Positions 37,194 through 48,212 of a stretch of DNA of 64,000 nucleotides are shown here, one piece after another. How positions within the stretch are numbered: position 1 is the stretch's first letter; each line of letters opens with the position of its first letter. The notes beneath the pieces are model-generated. The model was not told where the DNA came from and did not search any database. It saw only the letters and a list, made by a program, of their open reading frames with translations. This stretch comes from DASWJZ01 sp963805325 (GTDB taxonomy: Bacteria; Pseudomonadota; Alphaproteobacteria; Rhizobiales; Afifellaceae), in assembly GCA_963805325.1 (NCBI GenBank), contig CAWDTS010000007.1, positions 12,053 through 76,052 of the forward strand, written 5' to 3'. Made by a program: the position numbers and the translations under genes.

Positions 37194-39047
37194 TTGCCCG
37201 TGTCGAGGCCAAGTGACGGGAAAGATAAAGTGACGGATCTGCCAGCCGACGCGAAGGTTCCAACTCCTCCCGCCGCCATCGCCGAGAACGAACCGCAAGA
37301 TCGGGTGTTGAGCCTCCCGGTTCTCTGCTCCGTCGCATTTTTGATCGGCGCGGTTGCCGCCGCAGGCGCGGTCATCTTCCGCTACATGATCTCGGTGGTG
37401 CACAATCTCTTCTTCAACGGCATCCTGTCCTTCCATTACGACGCCAACCATTTCGAGCCGGCGAGCCCGTTCGGGGCGCTCATCATCCTCGCGCCTGTGA
37501 TCGGCGGCCTGATCGTCGTGTTCCTGGTGCAGACTTTTGCGCCGGAGGCGAAGGGCCACGGCGTGCCGGAGGTGATGTACGCCGTCTACCACAACAACGG
37601 CAACGTCCGCGGCATCGTGGCGGTGGTGAAGTCGATCGCCTCGGCGATCTCGATCGGAAGCGGCGCGTCGGTCGGGCGGGAGGGCCCGATCATCCAGATC
37701 GGCGCCTCCTTCGGATCGACCATCGCGCGGGCGTTGAACCTCGCGCGCTGGCAGAAGATCACGCTGCTTTCGGCGGGCGCTGGCGCGGGCATCGCCGCCA
37801 CCTTCAACACGCCGCTCGGCGGGGTCATGTTCGCGATCGAGCTGCTTCTTCCCGAGGTGAGCGCGCGCACGTTTTTGCCCGTCGTCGTGGCGACCGCGAC
37901 CGCCACCTATCTCGGCCGCATCGCCTTCGGGCTCGATCCGGCGTTCTTCGTGCCGCTTTCCTTCGCGCATCCGCAGGAGGCGATCAACGCGCTGCAACTC
38001 GCAGCCTTCGCTATCCTGGGCGTCCTCGCCGGCGTCGCCTGTTGGGCGTTCATCAGGTTTCTCGCCTATTGCGAGGACCTGTTCCCGACGCTTCCCGGCA
38101 ATGCCTACACGCAGAACATCATCGGCATGCTGCTGATCGGCCTGCTGAGCTACGGCTTCGTGCTCACGACCGGCCAGCCGCACACCTCGGGCGTCGGCTA
38201 CGCCACCATCCAGGAGATCGTGAGCAACGGGCACTACACCATCCTACTCTTCATCGCGCTGCTCCTCGGCAAGGTGGCGGCGACGGCGCTCAGTCTCGGA
38301 TCGGGCGCTTCGGGCGGCGTCTTCTCGCCGTCACTGTTCATCGGTGCGTCGCTTGGCGGCGCCGTCGGCGCAATCGGGGCGTTCGTCGACCCGTCGGCGG
38401 GGTTCTCGATTCCGGAATTCGCGGTGGTCGGCATGGGCGCGGTGGTCGGCGGTGCGACCGGCGCCTCGATGACCGCGATCGTGATGATCTTCGAGATGAC
38501 GCGCGACTACAACGTCATCGTGCCGCTGGTGCTGGCGGTGGCGCTCTCGGTCGGCGTTCGCCGCTGGCTCGTCGCCGAGAACATCTACACCATCAAGCTC
38601 AGGAACCGCGGACGCCCCATCCCCACCATCCGCCACACCAACATGTACCTGGTGCAGCAGGCCCGCGACCTGATGAGCGCGCGCTTCGTCGTGCTCCCGG
38701 TGGAGACGACGATCGAGGCCGCGCTGAGCGTCGTCGGCGAAAAGCCCGCCGGATCGCATATCGTGGTGACCGACGAGGGCCGCATTCTCGGCTTCGTGCG
38801 GTTCGGCTCGGTTCCCTACAAGCCGGCGCACAACAAGCAGACGCTCCGCGATATCGTCTCCACCGATTTCGTGATCGCTCCGGAGACGAGTATCTTGAAC
38901 ACGATCGTGACCCGCATGAACCGGCGCGAGAGAAGCTTCGCGATCGTGGTCAAGCCGGCCGGCGCCGTGCCGCGGCCGGACGACGTTGTCGGCGTGATCG
39001 ATTCGCCGGAAATTGCAGCAGCGGTGATCCGCAACCACTACGCCTGA
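37194..39047 (+). CDS. CLC-family chloride channel or H+/Cl- antiporter with CBS domains
   Basis: The CLC core spans about residues 40-450. It has the selectivity motifs GSGASVGREGPIIQIG, with the gating glutamate at residue 163 counted from 37194, and GSGASGGVFSPSLFIGASLGG split around the GxFxP filter. A C-terminal cytoplasmic part with a CBS pair follows (about 490-615, SARFVVLPVETTIEAALSVV and DIVSTDFVIAPETSILNTIV). Start is uncertain: TTG 37194 and GTG 37200 or 37230 are in frame, and GTG 37230 follows a GGGAAAG site. Retention of the gating glutamate is compatible with antiport, but a channel is not excluded. Confidence 0.9.
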   Translation: MPVSRPSDGKDKVTDLPADAKVPTPPAAIAENEPQDRVLSLPVLCSVAFLIGAVAAAGAVIFRYMISVVHNLFFNGILSFHYDANHFEPASPFGALIILAPVIGGLIVVFLVQTFAPEAKGHGVPEVMYAVYHNNGNVRGIVAVVKSIASAISIGSGASVGREGPIIQIGASFGSTIARALNLARWQKITLLSAGAGAGIAATFNTPLGGVMFAIELLLPEVSARTFLPVVVATATATYLGRIAFGLDPAFFVPLSFAHPQEAINALQLAAFAILGVLAGVACWAFIRFLAYCEDLFPTLPGNAYTQNIIGMLLIGLLSYGFVLTTGQPHTSGVGYATIQEIVSNGHYTILLFIALLLGKVAATALSLGSGASGGVFSPSLFIGASLGGAVGAIGAFVDPSAGFSIPEFAVVGMGAVVGGATGASMTAIVMIFEMTRDYNVIVPLVLAVALSVGVRRWLVAENIYTIKLRNRGRPIPTIRHTNMYLVQQARDLMSARFVVLPVETTIEAALSVVGEKPAGSHIVVTDEGRILGFVRFGSVPYKPAHNKQTLRDIVSTDFVIAPETSILNTIVTRMNRRERSFAIVVKPAGAVPRPDDVVGVIDSPEIAAAVIRNHYA

Positions 39048-39211
39048 GGCACCCCTCCCGGGTTGCAGGGACGCAATCCGGCCGCATTCCCGGTGGAACT
39101 CGCGGGGCGGCGCACTGGCGCCTTCACGTTTGCGAAATCGCGCTGGCGCTTTGGACAGCGGAGGAGTCTTCTTGCTATTTTCGGCGGGCGGGCGAAGGGC
39201 GGATTGAGTCC

Positions 39212-40621
39212 ATGACGGTGTTGACGGCGAAGCGTGACGAGAAGAGCGGGGCCTCGGTTGCGATCTCGGTCCTGAAGCAGCGTTTCGGCGAGCGCCTTTC
39301 CGAAGCGGCGATCGTGCGCGAGCAGCACGGCCACACCATGACCTGGCTCACCAACCAACCCCCCGACGCCGTTGTCTTCGTCGAAAATAGGGAGGAGGTG
39401 CAGGAAGTCGTGCGCGTCTGCGCCGACCATTGCACGCCGGTCATCCCGTTTGGCGCCGGCTCGTCGCTCGAGGGGCACTTGAACGCGCCTTTCGGCGGAA
39501 TCTCGATCGACCTGTCGCGCATGAACCGTATCGTCGCGGTGCATGCGGAGGATCTCGACTGTGTCGTGGAGCCGGGCGTGACGCGCAAGCAGCTCAACAC
39601 GCATCTTCGCGACCAGGGGGTTTTCTTCCCGATCGATCCGGGCGCAGACGCGAGCCTCGGCGGAATGGCATCGACGCGCGCCTCCGGCACCAACGCCGTG
39701 CGCTACGGCACGATGAAGGACAACGTCATCAACCTGACGGCGGTAATGCCCGACGGCTCGCTCATGAAAACGGCGAACCGCGCCAGGAAGACGGCCGCGG
39801 GCTACGACCTGACGCGGCTCATGATCGGCTCGGAGGGGACGCTCGGCGTCATCACCGAGCTGACGCTCCGCCTGCAGGGGATACCGCAGGCAATCTCGGC
39901 AGCGGTTTGCAGCTTCCCGGATGTCGAATCCGCCTGCCGCACGGTGATCGCCACGATCCAATACGGAATTCCCGTTGCGAGGATCGAGCTTGCCGACGCG
40001 CTGCAGGTCAAGGCCTGCAACATTCATTCGCATCTCGACCTGCCGGAAAGCCCGGCGCTCTTCCTGGAGTTCCATGGCACCGCGGCGAGCGTGAAGGAGC
40101 AGGCCGAAGAGTTTGGAGCGATCGCGGCGGAGTTCGGCGGCGACCGCTTCCTTTGGGAGACCCGCGAGGAGGACCGCCAGAAGCTCTGGCAGGCGCGCCA
40201 CGACGCCTACTTCGCGGCACGTGATCTTCGTCCCGGTGTCGATATTTTCGCGACCGACGTCTGCGTGCCGATCTCGCGGCTTGCCGATTGTGTCAAGGAG
40301 ACCCAGGCGGACCTTGTGCGGCTCAAGCTGCTTGCACCGATCGTCGGACATGCCGGCGACGGCAACTTCCACCTGAGCGTTCTTGTCGACACCGCGGACG
40401 AGGGCGAGATGAAGGCGGCCGATGCGCTCCTGGCGGGGCTCGCGAAACGCGCCATCGCCATGGACGGCACATGCACGGGGGAGCATGGGATCGGCCAGGG
40501 GAAGATGGAGTATCTTGAGAGCGAGATCGGCTCGGCGCTCGGCGTGATGCGTGCGATCAAGACTGCGATCGACCCCCAGAACATCATGAACCCGGGGAAG
40601 ATCGTGCGACTGACGGCTTAG
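39212..40621 (+). CDS. FAD-linked oxidase, D-lactate dehydrogenase (cytochrome) / glycolate oxidase GlcD type
   Basis: The 469-residue protein has an N-terminal FAD_binding_4 domain (about 45-230): VIPFGAGSSLEGHLNAP binds the FAD pyrophosphate, and PGADASLGGMASTRASGTNAV follows. The C-terminal FAD-oxidase domain (about 235-465) carries PIVGHAGDGNFHLSV, with the metal-site histidines, and DGTCTGEHGIGQGKMEYL. The architecture fits enzymes that oxidise 2-hydroxy acids and pass electrons to cytochrome or quinone. D-lactate is the commonest substrate for close relatives, but substrate cannot be fixed from sequence. ATG 39212 is the first credible start. Confidence 0.88.
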   Translation: MTVLTAKRDEKSGASVAISVLKQRFGERLSEAAIVREQHGHTMTWLTNQPPDAVVFVENREEVQEVVRVCADHCTPVIPFGAGSSLEGHLNAPFGGISIDLSRMNRIVAVHAEDLDCVVEPGVTRKQLNTHLRDQGVFFPIDPGADASLGGMASTRASGTNAVRYGTMKDNVINLTAVMPDGSLMKTANRARKTAAGYDLTRLMIGSEGTLGVITELTLRLQGIPQAISAAVCSFPDVESACRTVIATIQYGIPVARIELADALQVKACNIHSHLDLPESPALFLEFHGTAASVKEQAEEFGAIAAEFGGDRFLWETREEDRQKLWQARHDAYFAARDLRPGVDIFATDVCVPISRLADCVKETQADLVRLKLLAPIVGHAGDGNFHLSVLVDTADEGEMKAADALLAGLAKRAIAMDGTCTGEHGIGQGKMEYLESEIGSALGVMRAIKTAIDPQNIMNPGKIVRLTA

Positions 40622-40640
40622 CCGCCCAAAGGAGATCGAG

Positions 40641-43600
40641 CTGAGCAAGTTCTTCATCGTTGCCGGCAGTCTCGTCATCGTGATCCTTTTCACGGCTCTG
40701 ATCGGGCCGCATTTCGTCGACTGGACCTCCTACCGGCAGACCTTCGAGCGCCAGGCTTCCGCCTATGTCGGACGGCCCGTCACCGTGGCCGGCAAGGCGA
40801 GCGTGCGGCTGCTGCCGACGCCGGTCCTGAGCTTCACCGACGTCAATGTCGGCGACCCGGCGGCGCCGGACGTGAAGATGGAGCGCTTTCGGGCGGAGGT
40901 TGAGCTGGCGCCGCTACTGCGCGGCGAGATTCGCGTCATCCACATGACGATGGAGCGACCGGTCTTCCATTTCGATATCGCGCGTCTTGCCGAGGCGCAT
41001 GAGAAGCTTGCCGGCGCTTGGCGCGTCGATGCGGAGCGGATCTCGCTCGAGCGGCTGGAGATCGCGGAGGGGAGTGCGCTCATCACCGACAGCCGCAGCG
41101 GCCAGGAATGGAACGCCGAGGGCATCGATGCGGTGGTCGAGGCGAACACACTGATGGGCCCCGGCAAGGTGGAGGCCAATCTCGCGCTCGACGGCCAGCC
41201 GATGTCGCTGAGCGTCGCCTTCGGCCACTTCGAGGGCGACGGCGTTACGACCAAGGTCACCGTCCGCTCGCCCAAGTACCCCGTGACGCTGGCCACCGAC
41301 GGGAGGCTCGAACTCGCCGCCGACGCGCCGCCAAAATATACGGGCAACGCCACCGTTGTCGGTATCGCACCGACAGACTCCAAGGCAGAGCGTTCGCCGT
41401 GGGCGGATTTTCGCGCAAGCGGCGGCTTTGCGCTTCAGGCGACCGACCTCAGCATCGACGCGATGCAGCTCTCCTACGGCGCGACGGAACGCCCGCTGAT
41501 CCTGCAGGCGAGCGGAAAGCTCGATTTCTCCGGCGCCCCGCGCTTCGATGTGGGGCTGACAGCGCGCCAGATCGACCTCGATCGCGCGCTTGGCGGCAGC
41601 ACGGATGCGCCGGTCGCCATCGAGGCCGCCCTGCACGCGCTGACGGACAGGCTTCCTTCGCTTCCGCTCCCTCCAATACCGGGCAAGCTCCGAATTGAGG
41701 CGCAGGGCGCGGTCATCGGCGGCGGCGTGATCCAGTCGGTCGCCGTCGACCTCTCCACCGGCGGCAGGGCCTGGGAGGTCGATGGACTCTCGGCGATCTT
41801 GCCGGGTGAAACGGAGGTTCAGCTCAAGGGGAAGCTCGGCATCGCGCCGGAGGTCGCGTTCAAGGGCCATGCTCTCGTCGCCTCGCGCCGGCCCGCCGCG
41901 TTCGCCAGCTGGTGGCGCGGCGAGATCGGTTCGGCGTCGAAGATCGCACGCTTCGCGTTGACGGCGGACGTTGACCTGCAACCGGGCGAGCAGCGCCTCG
42001 AAAACCTGATTGTCGCGACCGGCGCCGGAATCACGCGCGGCGCAGTCGACGTTAGGCGCTTCCAGCAGTCCGGCCACTATTTCGTGACGCTGAATTTGAA
42101 CGCCGATCGTGCCGATTTCGCGGAGACGCGCGCGCTTGCCGAGCTCTTTTTCGGCAAGACGACGGCGGAGAAGATCGAGAACATGACGCTTTCGCTCAAG
42201 GCCGACGTCTTGAGCGCCGGCGGCGTCGAGGCGCACTCGGTCGAAGTGGAGGGAGGATTTGAGGCCGGCGAGCTCAGTCTCCGCCGCCTCGCGGTCGCCG
42301 ACCTCGCGGGCGCGAGCATCGAGGCGACGGGCAGCATCCGCGATCCGCTCGGAAAACCGTCCGGCAGCATCGAGGCGTCGATCAAGGCGCAGGACCTTTC
42401 CGGCGCGGCGGAGTTTCTTGCCAACCTCGCGCCGCAGAGCCGCATCGTACGCCGCCTGAAGGATGCCGCGCCGACACTGTCGCCGGTCGCCGCGGATGTC
42501 TCGGCCAAGGCGGACACGGCCGGCGGCAAGCTTTCGCTGGCGCTGACCGGGAGCTTCGCCGCGACGCACTTGAGCCTGCAGAGCGAGGGCACCGGGTCGC
42601 TCAGCGACCTGTCGAAATTTTCCGGCTCGCTCAAGCTTCATGCCGACGGCGAGGACAGCGGCACGGTGCTCCGGCAACTCGGCTTCGCCGTCTTGCCGGT
42701 TCGCTCCAGCCCGCTCAAGCTTGACGCGGACTTCGAAGGGTCGGTCGCCGAAAGAGGGAAGCTGAAGCTCTCCGGCTCGATCGCCGGCGTCGACGTGACG
42801 TATGACGGAAGCACGGCAGTCCAAGGCGGGACGCCATCGGTCGACGGAGCGTTTACGGCGAAGAGCGCCGACATCGATCCACTCTTGCTCTTTGCCGGGA
42901 TTGCGTCGCCGGGGATAGGCGAGGGGCACGCGGCTTCCGGCTCGGGTCGCCTCGAATATCTGGACGGCAATGTCCGCGCTGTCATCGAGAAGGGCATGTT
43001 CGGCGGCGCGCCGATGAGTGGCACGCTCGAAGCGACATTCGCGCCTGACAAGAGGCTTTCAGGGCGCCTGAATGTCGCTTCCGTCTCGGCTCCCGCGCTT
43101 GTCGGACTCGCGATCGGCGCATCGCCCGGCGTGGGCGATTCCGGCTGGGGCAACACGCCGTTCGCGAACCCGTTGCCCGAGGGCCTGGCGCTCGATCTGA
43201 CGCTGAACAGCAAGACGCTCGACGTCGGCGCGCCGCTTGCGGCGAGCGACGCGAAGCTGGTGGTGCAGCTTGCCGCCGGTAAGCTTGAGCTCGACCTTGC
43301 GTCGGCCGGCTTCGCAGGCGGGACGCTGAAGGGCGCGCTCAGCGCGACGATCCACGATGGCGAAGCCGATCTGTCGCTGCGCGGAGCGCTCTCCGGCGGC
43401 TCGCTCGAGCAGCTCGTCTGGGAGCGCGCCGGCCTGCCGGTCGCTTCAGGCAAGCTCGATGCGTCGTTTGACCTTGTCGGGCGCGGAAGGAGCACCGCCG
43501 GCGTCATCGCAACGCTTTCCGGAAGCGGCTCATTTGCGATCGATTCCGGCCGCCTGAACGGCGTGAATCCGGAAGCGCTGACAGCCGTCATGGCGATGGC

Positions 43601-44367
43601 GGAGGGAAAGGACGACCCGGACGAGGCGAAAGCGCGCGAGACCTTCGCCAGACACTTCGGCTCCGGCGCGCTCGACGTCGGGCGGGTCGCCGGGTCGTTC
43701 GCGGTCTCATCCGGCATTTTGAATATCCCGACGGTCTCGATGGAGGCGGGCGCAACCTCGATCCTCGCCGATGCGACCTTCGACCTGAACAGGCTGACGC
43801 TGCAAAGCCAGTGGGCCGTCAGGGCCGGCGAAGTGGGCGCCGATCAGGCGCAGCCTTATGTTCCGATCCGCTTCTCCGGCGACGTTGAGGATCCGGACCG
43901 GCTGATCGACATCGATCCGCTGCTGAACCTCATGCGCAGCCGGTTCCTGCAGCGCCAGCTGAAGCAGCTTGAGACACTGGAGGCCGAGCGCCAGCGCGCC
44001 CAGGCGGAGGAGGCGGCCCGCAAGGCGGAAGAGCAGCGTCTGGCTGCGGAGGCTGCGCAGAAGGCCGAGGAAGCGCGGCGTGCGGCGGAGGCACAAAGCG
44101 CCGCGCCTGACGAACCGGCTGCGACCGGGGCGACGGATGAGCCGGTGCCGCCGCAGCCCACCGACCAAGTGCCCACCGATCCGGCGCCGATCAGCGCGCT
44201 GCCGACGCCGAAGGCGCCCCCGGTGGCCGAACCGATCGAGCTTGTGCCCCAGCCGGCCCCTGCGCCCGCTCCCGCAGCGCGGGCTGTCGCACCGCCGCCC
44301 GTGCAACGAGCCCCGCTCCCGCAGTACCCGAACGCTTCCGAATGGTACGATCGTCAAGACCCGCTAG
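40641..44367 (+). CDS. AsmA-family protein, CTG start, probable frame break near the C-terminus
   Basis: This protein of about 1241 residues is anchored by one N-terminal segment (SKFFIVAGSLVIVILF) followed by the AsmA opening ALIGPHFVDWTSYRQTFE and KASVRLLPTPVLSFTDVNVG. Long beta-rich repeats and the C-terminal AsmA domain follow, with a helical stretch rich in A, E, Q and R (about 1110-1145) and a proline-rich tail. AAAGGAG at 40628-40634 is placed correctly for a CTG at 40641; the first ATG or GTG in frame would delete half of the membrane anchor. Read literally the frame runs to 44555 through an antisense gene. One extra base near 44310 would give the end RTLPNGTIVKTR and a TAG at 44365-44367. 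AsmA proteins take part in lipid transport and envelope biogenesis. Confidence 0.85.
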
Positions 44368-44580
44368 CTTGCGGCGTGTCCCTTAAGGTCCGCAAGCACC
44401 GCCAGCCGCAGCGCCGAGGAGAGATTGTCGCTCGTGCGCGTCGCGTCGATCCGCTCGATCAGCACCGACAGGGTCACGCCGACGGAGTCCGCCATCCGTT
44501 TAAGCTCAGCCCAGTACCTCGTCTTCGAGCGAGACGCTGGTGGAGTGCCCTTTGAGCTTGACGGAGCGTTTGCGGATCAT
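44364..44580 (-). CDS. Ribbon-helix-helix (RHH_4) protein, frame broken
   Basis: From the ATG at 44580 the frame reads IRKRSVKLKGHSTSVSLEDE and then closes. Removing one of two C bases at 44517-44518 (plus strand) restores YWAELKRMADSVGVTLSVLI, then ERIDATRTSDNLSSALRLAV and the TAG at 44366-44364. The 71-residue product is a compact DNA-binding domain of the RHH_4 type. It lies 14 bases after DUF4169 and follows fumC in the same direction, an order seen in other Hyphomicrobiales. Its stop shares CTAG with the probable asmA stop. Confidence 0.8.
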
Positions 44581-44594
44581 GTCGGACCGAGCGT

Positions 44595-44789
44595 TCAGCC
44601 GCGATCGTCCCCGTCGGCGGCGCGACGATGCATGGCAAGGCGCTTCTCCTCGAGCGCGCGGATGAGCTTTTCCTTCGTCGTCTCCGCTTTCGGGCGGCCA
44701 TGCGCGAGCCGGTTCGCGACTGCCGCGTCGTCTTTTTCAGCGCGGCGTTTGCGCTTGCGGTGCAGGCGCAGGTTGACGACCTCGTTCAT
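44595..44789 (-). CDS. DUF4169 family protein
   Basis: This 64-residue basic protein begins MNEVVNLRLHRKRKRRAEKD and continues ANRLAHGRPKAET, the DUF4169 pattern. It is probably one long charged helix, with function unknown. The start lies three bases after the fumC stop, so the genes are translationally close and almost certainly cotranscribed. The KTKEK-like middle and HRR end are usual for the family. Confidence 0.85.
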   Translation of the reverse strand: MNEVVNLRLHRKRKRRAEKDDAAVANRLAHGRPKAETTKEKLIRALEEKRLAMHRRAADGDDRG

Positions 44790-44792
44790 GGT

Positions 44793-46184
<1,392 letters not shown>

Positions 46185-46288
46185 GCTTCTTTCCCCGCCG
46201 CGAAAGGCGCCCCATCGCGGAGGCTTCTGTCATCCCGACCGGGGGGACGCAAGAATTTCGTCATGGGCGTCGGAGATGGCGCTCTCGG

Positions 46289-46810
46289 TCAGCCGTTCTT
46301 CTTGCGGAAGGCATCGAGCGAGACGACATGGGCCGTCTCAACTCCCACTGTCTCCGCCGCGGCCGCTCCAGCCGCCGGCGCCCCTTCGTCCTCCTGCGCC
46401 GGCAGCGCGGTGGGAGGCGCTTCCCCCTCGACCGCCTCGATCACCGCCGCGTCGGGTGTCGCGTCGAATTTGACCTGGAAACCGGCATGCGGGTCGACAA
46501 AGCTCGAGATGGCGCGAAACGGCACGTAGAGCTTTTCGATCACGCCGTGGAACGACAGGCCCACCTCGAAGGCGGCCTCGTGCACTGCGAGGTCCCAGAA
46601 CTGGTGCTGCAGCACCACGGTCATCTCGCTCGGATATTCGGCGAGCAAACGCGGCGAGATACGCACGCCCGGGAAGCGCGTGGCAAAGGTGACGAAGAAA
46701 TGGTGCTCGCCGGGAAGCCCGGCCTGCACCACCTCGCCCAGAACTTTCTTGACGACGCCGCGCAGCGCTTCCTGCACGAGAACGTCGTAACGGATCAGGT
46801 CTTCGGCCAT
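46289..46810 (-). CDS. sspB: SspB, ClpXP adaptor for ssrA-tagged proteins (alpha type)
   Basis: SspB delivers tmRNA-tagged proteins to the ClpXP protease. The 173-residue protein has the conserved N-terminal fold: IRYDVLVQEALRGVVKKVL, GEHHFFVTFATRFPGVRIS, and YPSEMTVVLQHQFWDL for the tag-binding groove. A long variable linker rich in A, E and P follows, then a short C-terminal motif (AHVVSLDAFRKKNG) that would dock on ClpX. The ATG at 46810 starts MAEDLIRYD; an upstream in-frame codon adds sequence outside the family. The gene lies directly downstream of the tmRNA on the same strand. Confidence 0.92.
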   Translation of the reverse strand: MAEDLIRYDVLVQEALRGVVKKVLGEVVQAGLPGEHHFFVTFATRFPGVRISPRLLAEYPSEMTVVLQHQFWDLAVHEAAFEVGLSFHGVIEKLYVPFRAISSFVDPHAGFQVKFDATPDAAVIEAVEGEAPPTALPAQEDEGAPAAGAAAAETVGVETAHVVSLDAFRKKNG

Positions 46811-46931
46811 CGCGTGGAACGTAGAGGCGTCGCTTCGCGCTTGCAACAACGTGGTCCGGAAGACTTGCGGGCTTCGAGGTACATTCCGCCTTCATCCATC
46901 CTGGCGTGAGGGAAGCGGGCACATGGCACGC

Positions 46932-47268
46932 AAAAGGGGAAGTGGAGGCTTCTGTTGCCAGGTGCCTCCGAACCCCGCCTGAAAGTGCTACCCCTCAGGG
47001 CTTGAATTCCGATACCCAGACCGCATTACGCGGCGAGGGCCACCGGAGCATAGTTGTCGTTTGCAACTATTGAACGGCCCGATAACGGCGGTACCATGCC
47101 GAGCGAAAAAGCAACCTTTACGCCCTCGTCGATCCTGTTTCGCCCCCATCATCAGCCATGCATAGCCTTGGCGAAGCATGGTTCATGGTGGAGGCGCCGG
47201 GTACTGCCCCCGGGTCCGATAGGTTTATTGCGTAGCCCGTTTATCGCCGTAGCCGGGTTGCCCCGGCA
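46932..47268 (-). ncRNA. ssrA: tmRNA, circularly permuted two-piece form
   Basis: On the minus strand the acceptor piece comes first (about 47268-47186) and ends CGCCTCC-ACCA. A 38-base internal transcribed segment (47185-47148) follows, then the coding piece (47147 to about 46932), beginning GGGGGCGAAACAGGATCGAC. GGGGGCG pairs with CGCCTCC over seven base pairs including the G3-U wobble that specifies alanine charging. The acceptor T-arm reads ACCCGGGGGCAGTACCCGG. The tag frame lies at 47064-47026. The coding piece ends in a GC-rich hairpin (GGAGGC...GCCTCC inside GGGG...CCCC) followed by TTTT. Exact 5' and 3' ends of the mature pieces are estimates. Confidence 0.93.
47026..47064 (-). other. 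ssrA: tmRNA proteolysis-tag reading frame
   Basis: The resume codon GCA at 47064-47062 begins a 12-residue tag, ANDNYAPVALAA, ended by TAA at 47028-47026. The N-terminal ANDNY part is the SspB-binding region of alphaproteobacterial tags and the terminal LAA is the ClpX signal. Confidence 0.95.
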
Positions 47269-47274
47269 CCCGGA

Positions 47275-47302
47275 ATATAGGGATATTTGGGCAGGGAGGC
47301 AA
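47275..47302 (-). promoter_or_regulatory. Probable promoter of ssrA
   Basis: On the minus strand TTGCCT (47302-47297), a 16-base spacer and CTATAT (47280-47275) precede the expected 5' end of the acceptor piece by about seven bases. CTATAT is the usual -10 form in rhizobia. Confidence 0.6.
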
Positions 47303-47394
47303 AGCGCTTCGGAAAGGCTGGTTTCTCGATCTACAGCGGGAAAATCGGGTCGACCGGTTAGCCGCCGGCACGGAATCGCTCTACATATCCCCTA

Positions 47395-48189
47395 ATGCGC
47401 CAATATCTCGATCTCCTCGGCCGCGTTCTCGACGAAGGCGTCCGGAAATCCGACCGCACCGGAACCGGCACGCTTTCCGTGTTCGGCCACCAGATGCGTT
47501 TCGATCTGGCGGAGGGCTTCCCGCTCGTCACCACCAAGAAGCTGCACGTGAAGTCGATCGTGCACGAGCTCCTGTGGTTTCTCGCCGGCGACACCAACAT
47601 CCGCACCCTGAAGGAGAACGGCGTCCGAATCTGGGACGAATGGGCTGACGAGAACGGCGACCTCGGGCCGATCTACGGCAAACAGTGGCGCTCCTGGGCT
47701 GCGCCTGACGGCCGCGTCATCGACCAGATTTCCGATGTCATCGCGGCGATCCGCAAGAACCCGGATTCGCGCCGCCTTATTGTGAGCGCGTGGAACCCGG
47801 CGGATATCGACCAGATGGCGCTCCCGCCCTGTCACTGCCTGTTCCAGTTCTACGTGCTGGAGGGCAGGCTCTCCTGTCAGCTCTACCAGCGCTCCGGTGA
47901 TATCTTCCTCGGCGTGCCCTTCAATATCGCCTCCTACGCGCTTCTGACGCTGATGGTCGCGCAGGTGACGGGCCTGAAGCCCGGCGACTTTGTCCACAGT
48001 CTCGGCGACGCGCACCTCTACCTGAACCATATCGACCAGGCCCGCGAGCAACTGAGCCGCGAGCCACGCAAGCTTCCGAACATGCGGCTCAACCCGGAAG
48101 TCCACCGCATCTTCGATTTCGTCTATGGCGACTTCGAGCTTCTCGGCTACGACCCGCATCCGCACATCAAGGCGGAAGTCTCGGCCTGA
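47395..48189 (+). CDS. thyA: Thymidylate synthase ThyA
   Basis: ThyA makes dTMP from dUMP with methylenetetrahydrofolate. The 264 residues equal the length of the E. coli enzyme. Visible motifs are the phosphate-binding SDRTGTGTLS region (about 20-29), the nucleophile segment LPPCHCLFQFY (cysteine near 146), the RSGDIFLGVPFNIASYALL segment (about 166-186) and the C-terminal HPHIKAEVSA. The ATG has no clear ribosome-binding site. The next gene, folA, regenerates the folate consumed here. Confidence 0.97.
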   Translation: MRQYLDLLGRVLDEGVRKSDRTGTGTLSVFGHQMRFDLAEGFPLVTTKKLHVKSIVHELLWFLAGDTNIRTLKENGVRIWDEWADENGDLGPIYGKQWRSWAAPDGRVIDQISDVIAAIRKNPDSRRLIVSAWNPADIDQMALPPCHCLFQFYVLEGRLSCQLYQRSGDIFLGVPFNIASYALLTLMVAQVTGLKPGDFVHSLGDAHLYLNHIDQAREQLSREPRKLPNMRLNPEVHRIFDFVYGDFELLGYDPHPHIKAEVSA

Positions 48190-48212
48190 GGCCGGCGGCG
48201 GAAGTCGGCAGG

